From UBA6623 sp965217195 (GTDB lineage: Bacteria; Acidobacteriota; Terriglobia; Bryobacterales; UBA6623), in NCBI GenBank assembly GCA_965217195.1, contig CBDCHL010000001.1, positions 493,441-557,440 of the forward strand: a DNA stretch of 64,000 nucleotides, written 5' to 3'. The notes beneath the pieces are model-generated. The model made no database searches. It had not been told where the DNA came from and saw only the letters and a list, made by a program, of their open reading frames with translations. The first letter of the stretch is position 1. Every line of letters starts with the position of its first letter. Positions 38,616 through 47,259 of the stretch are shown here, piece by piece. Position numbers and translations under genes: made by a program.

Positions 38616-39135
38616 AGATCCAGGGGCTTCTCGGACTGCCGGGTCGGCTGGGCGCCCGCGCGGCGAGACGCCGGTTCTGGAGTTCAACTTCAACTGGCAG
38701 AAACTTTCCGTTTCCGCCGGGCTGACGTTGCGCAACTTTTACTTCCGGCTCTATCCAGCCGCCATTGGCGAGCTGGAGGTCATTGACTTCCTGAAGGCTC
38801 TGGTGCGCCACATCGACCGCCCGCTGCTGATCGTCTGGGACCGGCTGCCGGCGCACCGCAGCCGCCTGCCGCGGGAGTTCATCGAACTTTCCGAAGGCCA
38901 CATCGCAACGGAGTTCTTGCCACCCTATGCGCCGGAGCTGAACCCGGTGGAATACATTTGGGCTTACTGGAAGCGGCACGAGTTGCCGAACGTCTGTCCG
39001 AAGGACTACTGGGAGCTGGACGAGCGCGCCCGCAAATCCCTGCGCCGCATGCGCCGCAAGCCACGCTTGATTACCACCTTCTGGAAGCAGCCTTCTGTTT
39101 GCCTCTCAAACTCTATATTATGCGAGACTCAATAG
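38616..39135 (+). pseudogene. IS630-family transposase remnant
   Basis: The C-terminal DDE half of an IS630/Tc1-type transposase: TPVLEFNFNWQKLSVSAGLT, LLIVWDRLPAHRS (second catalytic Asp) and LPPYAPELNPVEYIWAYWKR (catalytic Glu). The part before it is out of frame: GFSDCRVGWAP reads in the next frame from about 38616. The N-terminal DNA-binding domain is missing. It sits between the truncated and the intact tRNA-Val, so it belongs to a scrambled junction. Confidence 0.7.
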
Positions 39136-39426
39136 GACTCTTCCAACACCAGTCCGCTGGGCGCCCGGCGGGCGCGAGAGTCCTTTTCGACATGGAGGCC
39201 GAGGTGGACTTCCTCGTGAATGAACTCGGCGCGGCATTCCGTCGTGTTGACGCAGTCTTGAGGAGGGCCGGCGTTTCTGTGGATGACGCAAGCGATGAAG
39301 TTCTTTTCAACTTCGAGAGGCCCGGGGCTGTTCTCTCAGGTGGCCGGCTCCTCCCGCGCACGGACCCCGGAGTCCAACGCGTGCTGGGGTCCCGCAGACG
39401 GCAGGGCCAACGTGCTTTACGCGTGT

Positions 39427-39714
39427 TCAAGGACGCAGCGGATGCCGGGTCTTCCCAGAGTCTCGAGCTGACCTGACCCTCGGCCGGCCGAGACCGTGCC
39501 GACGGCAAGCTTCTTGTTCTCGACGCGGATGCGCCTGGTAGCGGCGCATGTCGTCCGGGCCGAGATGATCGAGCCTCTTTCGGCCGTATTCTCGCAACTG
39601 CTCGACGGATCGCAGATACGTGCGAATGGTTGTTCCAGCGTAGTTGCGGCGTACGAGTTCTTCTCGCATCCTTTGGGTGAGTATCGTCACAGAGAACCTC
39701 CTTCTCTGCGACAA
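39427..39714 (-). pseudogene. Remnant of a phage-type/IS91-associated integrase N-terminal domain
   Basis: LTQRMREELVRRNYAGTTIRTYLRSVEQLREYG and DHLGPDDMRRYQAH match the SAM-like core-binding domain of tyrosine integrases of the kind linked to IS91-type modules. After that point the frame degenerates and there is no catalytic domain. The surrounding 39136-40150 stretch otherwise shows only a possible 37-codon gene at 39907; open frames at 39136-39426 have no recognisable motif. Confidence 0.5.
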
Positions 39715-39906
39715 ACTGTACTCTTCCCCTTGCCACCCACGCCGCAGGTGTCCGCCGCGGCCAGCGGCTTAGTTCTTGTCGGCAAGGGTTTACTTGGGCG
39801 GCCAAGCGCGCGTACTTCGGGAAACTGCTCCGCCTGATAACATTTTGGGTCGTCGTACGATCAGACGGGGCGTTTAGTTTTGACCCATCTCGAAAGGAGT
39901 CAACCT

Positions 39907-40020
39907 GTGCCGAGTTTACCGATCCTGGCATCTTTCCGACCGGTTTGGGACGTCGTTCCGTTGATCTCTCAGATGAAGCTGTCGGATGGAATACGAAGCG
40001 CTCGAGAGCTCAGCCGCTAG
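39907..40020 (+). CDS. Possible 37-aa gene or gene fragment
   Basis: GTG 39907 is preceded by AAAGGAG with a 7-base spacer, a strong ribosome site. The product, MPSLPILASFRPVWDVVPL and 18 more residues, matches nothing I know. It could be the surviving start of a gene cut by the rearrangements around the tRNA. Confidence 0.3.
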   Translation: MPSLPILASFRPVWDVVPLISQMKLSDGIRSARELSR

Positions 40021-40150
40021 GACCGAGACATAGGATAAGATGCTGTTACAGTCCATCGCATTGAGGAGTTTTGTTACAGTGCGGGAGATGGACCAATGCT
40101 GTCGATAAGACTTGAGGTCGCAAGTGATTTAGAATCAACATAGTTTCGAC

Positions 40151-40227
40151 GGGCGGTTAGCTCAGTTGGTTAGAGCGCCTGCCTTACAAGCAGGAGGCCA
40201 CTGGTTCGAGTCCAGTACCGCCCACCA
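40151..40227 (+). tRNA. tRNA-Val, anticodon TAC
   Basis: A complete 77-nt cloverleaf with encoded CCA. Acceptor GGGCGGT pairs with ACCGCCC; D arm GCTC/GAGC; anticodon stem CCTGC/GCAGG with loop CTTACAA; T arm ACTGG/CCAGT with loop TTCGAGT. The integrase gene of the mobile element ends 86 bp downstream, so the 3' end of this tRNA is the likely attachment site. Confidence 0.95.
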
Positions 40228-40312
40228 CTTAACTTGTTTGTTTTCAGAACCTGTCTGCCTTGCCTCTCGTTCCCGAAGACGGAATCGTAAAGAAACCGTC
40301 AAAAAACTGGCC

Positions 40313-41485
40313 CTAGCCGGCCAGCACCGTAAAGGAAGCCGCGCCATGCTCGTTCGCCTGCCGATCGAGCTTGGACAGCGCTTCCCGCATCATGTTCAAC
40401 TTCGCCTGGCTGTAGCGCTTGAACACCGAGGCGTCGCCTTGTCTGAGCATCTGCGTCACGAAATGATCCGCCACGCCCCCGGCGCTCAGCCGGGTCGCAA
40501 ACGTGTGACGCAACTCGTAGAGTGAAAAATGCGGCAGCCCGGCACGCTTGAGCGTCCGGTTCCACAGCTTGCACACCGTCGTGATGTGCGGCTTGCTCGA
40601 CCCCATCCGCGGGCTCGGAAACAGGTAGTCGGAATCGCCGCTCTGCTTCATCTGTGAGGCGAACGCTTCGCGGGCTCTGTCCGTCATCGGCATGTCCGCA
40701 ATGCCATTCACCGTCTTCGAATCCGGCAGATGCACGATCCCCCTCTCCAGATCAACCTGTTCCTTGCGCATCGGGATCAACTCGCGATAGGGCCGCAGCC
40801 CCATCTCGACCATGATCACGATGATGTTGCCAAGGTAAGCAGGCGCGCAGGCTTCCACCCGGGCCTGCTCCGAGGCAGCAAGATAGTGCGGCTTGCGCGT
40901 CGTACCAGCCAACGCGACCGGAAACTCCACGCCGCCGCACGAATTCACCGCCAGCCGCCTCTTCTTAACCGCCACGTTCAGGATGCGCCGCAGGATACGG
41001 AACTCCTGATGCACGGTGGCCGGCTTGAGCCTGCCGCGCAGTTGCAGCCCCAACTTGGTATGCACCCTCTTGCCTGTGTTCAATCTTGTCATCAGATACG
41101 CTTCGATGTCTTCTGGTGTGATGTCCGATAGTCTGTGCTTGCCGAACCGGGGCCTTAGGAACTTCAGCGCGCCGAGGTTTTGCAGATGGGTCTTCTCTCT
41201 GCGGAAGGGCGGTTGGGAGCGGTTCTCAAGGAACCAGTCCGCCCACTCGTTGAACGTAATCCCACCGTCCGGCACGGCCCTCGGCAGCAGCCCCTCGTCG
41301 CGAGCCACCAACCGCTTGCGCATCACCTTCTCGGCTTCGCCTTTTGTCCTCTGGCCTGTCGACTCCTGTCTGAACCTCCCGTCGTGGTCCCGATAGCTCA
41401 TCCACCAGACGCGTGAATCGCGCCGCAGGTAAAGGCTACCGGCGGTATTTCTCGGTCTACCTGTTTTGTTCATCGATTCCTCCAT
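40313..41485 (-). CDS. int: Tyrosine-family site-specific integrase of the conjugative element
   Basis: A 390-aa protein. An N-terminal AP2-like arm-binding segment (GSLYLRRDSRVWWMSYRDHDGRF) precedes the SAM-like core-binding domain (ITFNEWADWFLENR ... HRLSDITPEDIEAYLMTRL). The catalytic domain has MGLRPYRELIPMR (Arg I, near 228), LYELRHTFATRL (Tyr in place of the first His, then Arg-His, near 323) and FKRYSQAK (nucleophile Tyr, near 355). It lies head-to-tail beside tRNA-Val, so it probably integrates at the tRNA 3' end. Its start overlaps the xis-like gene by 29 bp. Confidence 0.92.
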   Translation of the reverse strand: MEESMNKTGRPRNTAGSLYLRRDSRVWWMSYRDHDGRFRQESTGQRTKGEAEKVMRKRLVARDEGLLPRAVPDGGITFNEWADWFLENRSQPPFRREKTHLQNLGALKFLRPRFGKHRLSDITPEDIEAYLMTRLNTGKRVHTKLGLQLRGRLKPATVHQEFRILRRILNVAVKKRRLAVNSCGGVEFPVALAGTTRKPHYLAASEQARVEACAPAYLGNIIVIMVEMGLRPYRELIPMRKEQVDLERGIVHLPDSKTVNGIADMPMTDRAREAFASQMKQSGDSDYLFPSPRMGSSKPHITTVCKLWNRTLKRAGLPHFSLYELRHTFATRLSAGGVADHFVTQMLRQGDASVFKRYSQAKLNMMREALSKLDRQANEHGAASFTVLAG

Positions 41486-41696
41486 TCACATGAAATTGTT
41501 GACGCCACTCGACCAGCTCCGACAGTCGGAAGCGGATCGAGCGGCCCATCATGCGGTAATGAGGAATCTGCTTTCGCTCGACATAAGCATACACCAGCGA
41601 GGGGCTGACGCCCAGGAAGCGGGCGGCTGCCCTCACCGTGATCGGGGCTTCCGTCGCTTCTGTGTCAATGTTCATCCTTCCCTCCTTGCTTGCCAT
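41457..41696 (-). CDS. Excisionase-like helix-turn-helix protein
   Basis: A 79-aa protein with ITVRAAARFLGVSPSLVYAYVERKQIPHYRMMGRSIRF, the winged-helix/MerR-type fold of Xis and AlpA-like DNA-binding proteins. It overlaps the integrase start and is encoded upstream of it, the usual position of a recombination directionality factor. GGAGGG precedes its start region. Its action as an excisionase is inferred from size, fold and position. Confidence 0.8.
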   Translation of the reverse strand: MASKEGRMNIDTEATEAPITVRAAARFLGVSPSLVYAYVERKQIPHYRMMGRSIRFRLSELVEWRQQFHVNGGIDEQNR

Positions 41697-41776
41697 ATAA
41701 AACCCCTAGGGATGCGCTCCGTGCTGAGAATCCGCTGTGTAGGCTTCCGAGCCGAACCCCGCCCCCGCTTTTTCTA

Positions 41777-41965
41777 TCAGTCATGGGTGTAGGGGTCCTC
41801 CACGGCTTCCCGGATCTCTTTCTCGCCGCCCACCTCCTCGGGGAAGACGCCGTATTGCTGGGCGATCCAGGCCGGCACTTCCAGCGTCTCGCCGCTGTCC
41901 CGGCCGAGTTCCCGGTCGAAGTCCTCGAGGGTCTTCACCGGTATGATTTTTTCTTCATCCTGCAT
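41777..41965 (-). CDS. Small acidic protein of unknown function
   Basis: A 62-aa acidic protein (IIPVKTLEDFDRELGRD, YGVFPEEVGGEKEIREAVEDPYTHD). Its start overlaps the end of the virB11-like gene by 11 bp, so it is translated as part of the transfer operon. No family recognised. It resembles in size and charge the small protein at 58439-58633. Confidence 0.5.
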   Translation of the reverse strand: MQDEEKIIPVKTLEDFDRELGRDSGETLEVPAWIAQQYGVFPEEVGGEKEIREAVEDPYTHD

Positions 41966-42920
41966 CGTGTTCTCTCCAGATCGGCTGGATGAGCCAGCGG
42001 TTCTCAGCGGCTTCGTAGCCTCTGACGAAAACCGCTTCTTCGGCGAATCGCCGCCCTTCGTGGCGCGTCATGTGAATTACCATGGCGATTCCGTCCACTA
42101 CGCCTCTACAGGTGACTTCCCAGGGAAGCTCCCCGCCGCCTTGCATGGCGCAACTGGCGATCCGGGATAAGGCGCTCTCGGCGTTGTTGGCGTGTACGGT
42201 CGTCAGCGATCCGCCGTGGCCGGTATTGAGGGCTTGCAGCAGGTCCGCCGCCTCTCCGCCGCGAACCTCGCCCACGACGATGTGATCCGGGCGGTGACGT
42301 AGCGCGTGGCGGACTAAATCGCGGATCGTAACCGCTCCTTCCTGCAAACCGCGAGCCTCGAATCGGACGCAATTGGACCGCTCGATGCGAAGCTCCAGCG
42401 TGTCCTCGATGGCAACTATCCGCTCGTCATCGGGGAGAAGTTCAATGAGGGCATTGAGCAACGTGGTCTTGCCCGATCCGGTGCCTCCTGATACCAGGAT
42501 GTTGCGCCGGGACCGCAACACCCGCTCGGCTTCGGCCCGCACGTTTTTGGGGAGTGCGCCTTGCTTCACGAGGTCGTCCGCCGAGAAGGAGCGCTTACCG
42601 AAGCGCCGCACGGTGATAGCGACTTGAGGACTGGCGGGCGGAACGCAGATAGCAACCCGCGATCCGTCATCGAGACGGGCATCGACAATAGGGGAGCTTG
42701 ACGGGTTCAGTCCCAAAGGACGGGCGATGTGGATAGCGGCCCTCAACAGCGCCGCGTCGTCCAGGTCGGGCGCGGCGTGTGGGGTCAGCCGTCCGGCCCG
42801 CTCGACCCACACATTACCGGGGCCGTTAATCATGATCTCGCTGACTTCGGAATCTTCAAGGGCGCTCTCCAAACCCGGTAGAAACGGTTTGAGATGTTCT
42901 AGTCCGCTCGCGGCGCTCAT
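41955..42920 (-). CDS. trbB: VirB11/TrbB-type secretion ATPase
   Basis: A 321-aa protein with the N-terminal domain segment VSEIMINGPGNVWVE, Walker A LVSGGTGSGKTTLLNAL near residue 145, the Asp box IVAIEDTLEL, Walker B-type DHIVVGEVRGGEA and the His box TGHGGSLTTVHAN. It forms a hexameric ATPase at the cytoplasmic base of the type IV secretion channel. It was presumably contiguous with virD4 before an IS3 element inserted between them. Confidence 0.93.
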   Translation of the reverse strand: MSAASGLEHLKPFLPGLESALEDSEVSEIMINGPGNVWVERAGRLTPHAAPDLDDAALLRAAIHIARPLGLNPSSSPIVDARLDDGSRVAICVPPASPQVAITVRRFGKRSFSADDLVKQGALPKNVRAEAERVLRSRRNILVSGGTGSGKTTLLNALIELLPDDERIVAIEDTLELRIERSNCVRFEARGLQEGAVTIRDLVRHALRHRPDHIVVGEVRGGEAADLLQALNTGHGGSLTTVHANNAESALSRIASCAMQGGGELPWEVTCRGVVDGIAMVIHMTRHEGRRFAEEAVFVRGYEAAENRWLIQPIWREHDAG

Positions 42921-42995
42921 ATTTGGCCCGCCTCTGTCCCGCCTCAGCTGGAACAGGAGAAAAGCGTTCCGCCGTTAAGCTAACGGAGAGGACGC

Positions 42996-43304
42996 ATGAG
43001 AAAGCAACGAAAGCACTACACAGCCGAAGAGAAGGTCGCCGTTCTGAGGCGGCATTTGATTGACAACGAGCCGGTCTCGAAGCTCTGCGACCAGCTGGTA
43101 CTTCAGCCGACGGTTTTCTATCGTTGGCAGAAAGAGTTCTTCGAGAACGGCGCCGCCGCTTTCCAGACCAAGAACCGCAGCAGTCGCCAACCCGAGCGGG
43201 AACGCATCGCGCGGCTGGAGAAGAAAATCCGAACCAAGGACGAAGTTCTCGTCGAGCTGATGGCCGAGCACATCGCGTTAAAAAAAAGCCTTGGGGAACT
43301 CTAA
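42996..43304 (+). CDS. IS3-family transposase OrfA
   Basis: A 102-aa protein. The helix-turn-helix YTAEEKVAVLRRHLIDNEPVSKLCDQL and LQPTVFYRWQKEFF is followed by a Leu/Lys coiled coil (RIARLEKKIRTKDEVLVELMAEHIALKK). GGAGAGG lies 6 bases before the ATG. Near its end the run of eight A (43280-43287) in TTAAAAAAAAGC offers an A-AAA-AAA-G slippery site, so part of the ribosomes should shift by -1 into orfB and make the OrfAB transposase. Frame-0 translation ends at 43302-43304. Confidence 0.88.
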   Translation: MRKQRKHYTAEEKVAVLRRHLIDNEPVSKLCDQLVLQPTVFYRWQKEFFENGAAAFQTKNRSSRQPERERIARLEKKIRTKDEVLVELMAEHIALKKSLGEL

Positions 43305-44260
43305 CCGGAACCTGGACCGAGCCCGATGTCCGCGACCAGATCGTCGATTTCGTTCGGCGTTGGTCGCTCAAGACCGAGATCGGGGTCGGGTGTTTTATCC
43401 CGTGGCTCGGCATCTCGCCCGGCAAATTCTACTCCTGGCGGAAACGCTACGGCTCGGTCAACGAACACAACGGTTGGGTCCCGCGCGATCACTGGCTCGA
43501 ACCCTGGGAGAAACAAGCCATCGTCGACTTTCACCTGAAGCATCCGTTGGAAGGATACCGCCGCTTGAGCTACATGATGTTGGACGCCGACATCGCGGCC
43601 GTCAGCCCCTCGAGCGTGTGGCGAGTTCTGCATCGAGCGGGCCTGCTGCGCCAATGGAATGGCAAGCAGTCGAAGAAAGGCACGGGTTTCCAACAGCCGC
43701 CGGAACCGCATCAACATTGGCATATCGACGTTTCTTACCTCAATGTCTCCAGCACGTTTTATTACCTATGCAGCGTGCTGGACGGCTACAGCCGTGCGAT
43801 CGTGCAGTGGGACTTGCGCGAGGCGATGAGGGAAGTCGATGTCGAGATCATTCTCGAGGCCGCCAAGGAGAAATATCCGCAGGCCCAACCGCGGATCATC
43901 TCCGACAACGGGCCGCAGTTTATCGCCAAGGACTTCAAGGAATTCATTCGCATCTCGGGCATGACGCACGTGAGAACGTCGCCTTACTATCCGCAATCCA
44001 ACGGCAAGTTGGAGCGTTGGCACCAGTCGTTGAAGAGCGAATGCATTCGGCCCGGCGTGCCGCTGACGCCCGAGGATGCGCGGCGGCTGATCGAGCGTTA
44101 TGTCGTGCATTACAACACGGTGCGGCTGCACAGCGCGATCGGATACGTGACGCCTCTGGATATGCTGACCGGTCGCCAAGCCCAGATCCATGCCGCCCGC
44201 GACCGGAAACTGGAGCACGCTCGACGGCAACGTCAGTTACGCCGTCAGCAAGCAGCTTGA
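43283..44260 (+). CDS. IS3-family transposase OrfB (catalytic DDE part)
   Basis: About 325 codons in the -1 frame relative to orfA, entered after the A-rich slippery site. GYRRLSYMMLDADIAAVSPSSVWRVLHRAGL is the HTH_21 region. The rve-type DDE core follows: WHIDVSYLNV (Asp1), RIISDNGPQFIAKDF (Asp2) and SNGKLERWHQSLKSE (Glu), with HYNTVRLHSAIGYVTPLDML after it. The frame is uninterrupted and the core complete, so the element may be active. No own start codon with a good ribosome site was seen, consistent with expression by frameshifting. Confidence 0.88.
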   Translation, partial: KKPWGTLTGTWTEPDVRDQIVDFVRRWSLKTEIGVGCFIPWLGISPGKFYSWRKRYGSVNEHNGWVPRDHWLEPWEKQAIVDFHLKHPLEGYRRLSYMMLDADIAAVSPSSVWRVLHRAGLLRQWNGKQSKKGTGFQQPPEPHQHWHIDVSYLNVSSTFYYLCSVLDGYSRAIVQWDLREAMREVDVEIILEAAKEKYPQAQPRIISDNGPQFIAKDFKEFIRISGMTHVRTSPYYPQSNGKLERWHQSLKSECIRPGVPLTPEDARRLIERYVVHYNTVRLHSAIGYVTPLDMLTGRQAQIHAARDRKLEHARRQRQLRRQQAA

Positions 44261-44460
44261 CCGATCGAGTTACAATGGCGTTGCCGGGTAAAACGGAAGC
44301 GGGCTCTGCTGGGAAGCAACCCTGCCGAGGGATAGCCCGGCGGGCTCATCGAGACGATGATCACGGGCGCGGAAGTCACCTTTCGCGCTCGTCCCAAAGC
44401 CCCATCGGATCGATAGACCCTGATGCCTTGAAAATCCCCGCCCGCAGGGCGCCATCTACA

Positions 44461-46902
44461 CTAACGCGGAGCGCTCACTCTCCCGTTCCGGCTGAACCAG
44501 GACACCTCCTTCGCTCTCCAATAGGAGTGTTCGGCTGGTAGATAGTGCGGTTTGAGGTAGACGCGGCGAGGCTCAAGCGACTGCGCCCCGTCATAGGGCA
44601 GACAGATCGCTTGACAGTTTGAGAGCAAGGCGAAGTCTCGCGGGTGAAACACGGCCTCGCGTTGCTCCCGGAATGATTTGGTCGCGCCCATGCTCCCGCC
44701 TCCGCCTCCGGCTCGGCCTGAGAGTGGGGAGACTTCCGAGCGCTTGGAGGTCTCGCTGATGGTGTAGGATTCTTTGATCTTCGCAACCTGGCCGCACAAC
44801 TCCGATGCAATCTTGGCGCTGGCGTCGTCACTGAGCGATAGGAAGATGCGAGTACGGAGCGTCTGCAACAGTGAGCGCCACGCTTCCGAGCTTCCCAAGA
44901 CGGCCCGCAACGAGGAAATAGATTGCGTGGCGACAATCGGGATGCAGCGGCATTGGCGGGTCAGCGCAAAGGATTTTTCATCGCCCGATGGGTCGTCCTC
45001 GCCTACCGAAGCGAAGGCTTGATATTCGTCACAGATAAAGACGGCGGGCCGGAAGTACCGGCCTGGCGAGTGCTTCATCTCGGCGGGGCGCATGAGAAGC
45101 GCTTGTAGCCATGCGTTCTTGAGCATCACACCCACGGCGCGGGCCAGCGCCGGGTTGATACCAGCGGGCATATTCAAGGCCAGCACCTTGCCCTGCTCGA
45201 TCAACTTAAAGAGCGGCGGTAGGTGCTGCGTGATCGGGGCTGTCTGTTTGGTATCCGGGGGAATGGCGGCGGCGGCTTGGTCGCTGTCAGTCTCAATGAC
45301 GGCCTGCACCAGTTCCCACGGTGCGGGGTCCGGCGTGGTGCCGTCCGGCGCGGCCTCTGGCTCTGGCTCCACTTCCGGCTCCGGCTGCTTCGGCTCCTTC
45401 GCGTCCTTCTCCGCCTTGGCCCGTTTGATTTGGGCTTGCAGGATGATGGCTTGGGGATCGTCAGAGATAAGCGGCGCGACAGGACAAAACACCTTCGCCA
45501 CGTCCGGCATATCGAACATGGCAAGGAACACCGAGACGCCCTCCACAATCGAAGACCTGATCTTGTTGTCCAGGGTTTGCCAGTCGTGGACAAACCAACG
45601 CTTGACGGCCTCGACGCGCTCTCTGGTATCTTGGCCGGGTCCGGGTTCCCAAACGATCTGATGAGTGATCTTGAGCGCGTCTAGCTTCTCTTTCATCGGG
45701 CGCGTGTAGACGGCTTGCACGTCATCCTGCGTCTCCGGTGCATCGACCCAGTTCCATTCGGCAAGGTTTATGACTTGGGCTTCGTAGGTGTCCTTCGCCA
45801 TGAAAACGGTTCCTGTGTTCAGGTCGTCACTCAGCTTCTCGGCTTCCTCGATCTTGGCCGCGAATAGCTCCGGGTCGATGGCGCAGCGGTAGACCTGTTG
45901 CAACGTCACCCATCGCTCCGGGAAAACCCGGTGAAGCTCGATGATCCAGCGGACCAGGTTGGTATAGGCTTGCTGCCAAAAGGGTTCCTTGCCCTTGCCG
46001 AATAGCTGATTGAGAAGGCTCGAAACGGTGTAGGCCAGCGAGTACGAATCGAGCCACCAAGCCGAGAGCGGATTCCATTGAGAGCGGGCGTCCATGCCAA
46101 GCTCGATGTAGTCTTGTCCACGGCCCGCCTCGACCAGGATTTGGCGGATGTCGTGACAGAAGTCTCCCTTGACTTCTAGCACCAGCGCCGCCGCCCGCTT
46201 CTGCTCATCGTCCGCTTGCCAGCCGAGAAGCTGGCGGGCAAACGGGTTCATGCAAGCCGAGGTTTTGCCTGATCCCACGGCTCCGAAGATCGCCACGCCG
46301 GTATACAGTCCGCGCTCCGGGATGGTGAGCCATGCGGGACTGAAAATCTCCCGCGCCTCGACCGGGTGATGGACCTCCCCGATGACGATGGCCGGGGCCT
46401 TTTGTTTGGGATCAAGCGGCCACGGCGGGAGCTTGGAGAAGGATGCGAAATCGCTCCGCCGCCCTTCCAGCCAAACCCTCCAAGTGGTGACGGAAATAAA
46501 GCCGGTCAGCATGACGACGGCGAAGGGCGTAACGTAGTACCAGACGACCAGAGCATCGAAGAAATTGGGGGTGTGGTATTCGACCAAAACAAGGATCGGA
46601 TGTTCTTCGAGCGGCGGGAAGGGACGGTGTACAAAGCTCCACCCGGCCCACCCCACAGCGGCGAAAAAAAAGAGTAGCAGCGGCGGAAGCCCTACAACGA
46701 ATTGCCCGGCGCGAAACACGACCCACCCCAACAGTAGGAAGCCTTGAAACACGCGAAACCCGGCCCACCCCAACAGCACGAAACCTTGAACGACTAGCCA
46801 GCCTGCAACGGCGAAAACCCGGATAGGGTTTTTCCAGTTCATGGGGCCAGCGGGCCGCTGCCAAAGCTCTGTCAAATACGGGCCGATCTCGCGCCATTTC
46901 AT
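44461..46902 (-). CDS. traG: VirD4/TraG-family type IV coupling protein
   Basis: About 813 aa from ATG 46902; an earlier in-frame ATG at 47037 lies inside the palindrome and is less likely. It has several N-terminal hydrophobic helices (residues about 28-90 and 125-140), Walker A IFGAVGSGKTS near residue 207 and Walker B-type AVFICDEYQAFAS, then QCRCIPIVATQSISSL. A Pro/Glu-rich insert (KEPKQPEPEVEPEPE) separates the NTPase halves, and a Gly-rich SGRAGGGGGSMG loop lies near the C-terminus. It is an inner-membrane ATPase that brings the relaxase-DNA complex to the channel. The IS3 element lies directly downstream. Confidence 0.9.
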   Translation of the reverse strand: MKWREIGPYLTELWQRPAGPMNWKNPIRVFAVAGWLVVQGFVLLGWAGFRVFQGFLLLGWVVFRAGQFVVGLPPLLLFFFAAVGWAGWSFVHRPFPPLEEHPILVLVEYHTPNFFDALVVWYYVTPFAVVMLTGFISVTTWRVWLEGRRSDFASFSKLPPWPLDPKQKAPAIVIGEVHHPVEAREIFSPAWLTIPERGLYTGVAIFGAVGSGKTSACMNPFARQLLGWQADDEQKRAAALVLEVKGDFCHDIRQILVEAGRGQDYIELGMDARSQWNPLSAWWLDSYSLAYTVSSLLNQLFGKGKEPFWQQAYTNLVRWIIELHRVFPERWVTLQQVYRCAIDPELFAAKIEEAEKLSDDLNTGTVFMAKDTYEAQVINLAEWNWVDAPETQDDVQAVYTRPMKEKLDALKITHQIVWEPGPGQDTRERVEAVKRWFVHDWQTLDNKIRSSIVEGVSVFLAMFDMPDVAKVFCPVAPLISDDPQAIILQAQIKRAKAEKDAKEPKQPEPEVEPEPEAAPDGTTPDPAPWELVQAVIETDSDQAAAAIPPDTKQTAPITQHLPPLFKLIEQGKVLALNMPAGINPALARAVGVMLKNAWLQALLMRPAEMKHSPGRYFRPAVFICDEYQAFASVGEDDPSGDEKSFALTRQCRCIPIVATQSISSLRAVLGSSEAWRSLLQTLRTRIFLSLSDDASAKIASELCGQVAKIKESYTISETSKRSEVSPLSGRAGGGGGSMGATKSFREQREAVFHPRDFALLSNCQAICLPYDGAQSLEPRRVYLKPHYLPAEHSYWRAKEVSWFSRNGRVSAPR

Positions 46903-46971
46903 AGGTCCGTCTCGGTGCTTCCAGCGCCGCTCCTGGGGGGCTGTTCTGAGCCTTCCCGCAGGGATAAATGA

Positions 46972-47073
46972 GGACGAGAGCGACCCCATGGGGCCTTGGA
47001 TAGCAGCGTGGAACACCGCGCTGCTATCCAAGGCCACATGACCCCCCGATTTGGGGGGGGGTCGCTCTCGTCC
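46972..47073. repeat. 102-bp two-step palindrome, candidate oriT/oriV
   Basis: The outer arms 46972-46987 and 47058-47073 (16 bp) are perfect reverse complements; the inner arms 46992-47008 and 47019-47035 (17 bp) are also perfect, around a loop holding GTGGAACACC. A C6/G9 tract pair between inner and outer right arms adds a further small hairpin. It lies in the 357-bp gap 46903-47259, the only sizeable non-coding stretch among the transfer genes. Extended inverted repeats next to mobilisation genes are typical of transfer or replication origins; terminator function is an alternative. Confidence 0.75.
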
Positions 47074-47180
47074 CCGCCTTTCTCCCGCGTCGGAAGCGGG
47101 GGGGCCGATTCACAGGGGATAACAACAGCGGAATGAGAGAGATAAGAGCAAGCCGGTGTGGAATATCTCTTGAGTAATTC

Positions 47181-47234
47181 TTGGAACACCCCCCCCTCTA
47201 ACTGTGTTCCAGGTTGGATCGGGCAATGTTCCAA
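47181..47234. repeat. Cluster of TGGAACA motifs beside the palindrome
   Basis: TTGGAACA at 47181, TGTTCCA at 47205 and TGTTCCAA at 47227 are copies of one 7-8-bp motif in both orientations; a fourth copy lies in the palindrome loop at 47009-47015. Spacings are 24, 22 and about 170 bp. They look like binding sites of a single element-encoded protein. No such protein is proven. Confidence 0.6.
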
Positions 47235-47259
47235 GAAAAACCCCCGGGTTTCGTTGCTC

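Larger units (their letters stand above)
42930..44300. mobile_element. IS3-family insertion sequence (ends approximate)
   Basis: Two overlapping transposase frames (orfA, orfB) on the plus strand, opposite to the conjugation genes. I could not find convincing terminal inverted repeats or a target duplication by eye, so the outer limits are approximate; the left end must lie right of 42920 and the right end left of 44461. A CCGTTA-AGC-TAACGG hairpin at 42972-42986 sits just before the orfA ribosome site, a placement that could block read-in from outside. Confidence 0.75.

Noticed and set aside
38350..38979. Minus-strand open frame of about 209 codons
   Set aside because: It is antisense to the IS630 transposase remnant and shows no domain.
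39136..39426. Open frames on both strands between the IS630 and integrase remnants
   Set aside because: No recognisable motif, ribosome site or codon pattern strong enough to call a gene.
46903..47037. Start of the coupling protein at ATG 47037
   Set aside because: The added residues are encoded by the palindrome and resemble no TraG N-terminus.
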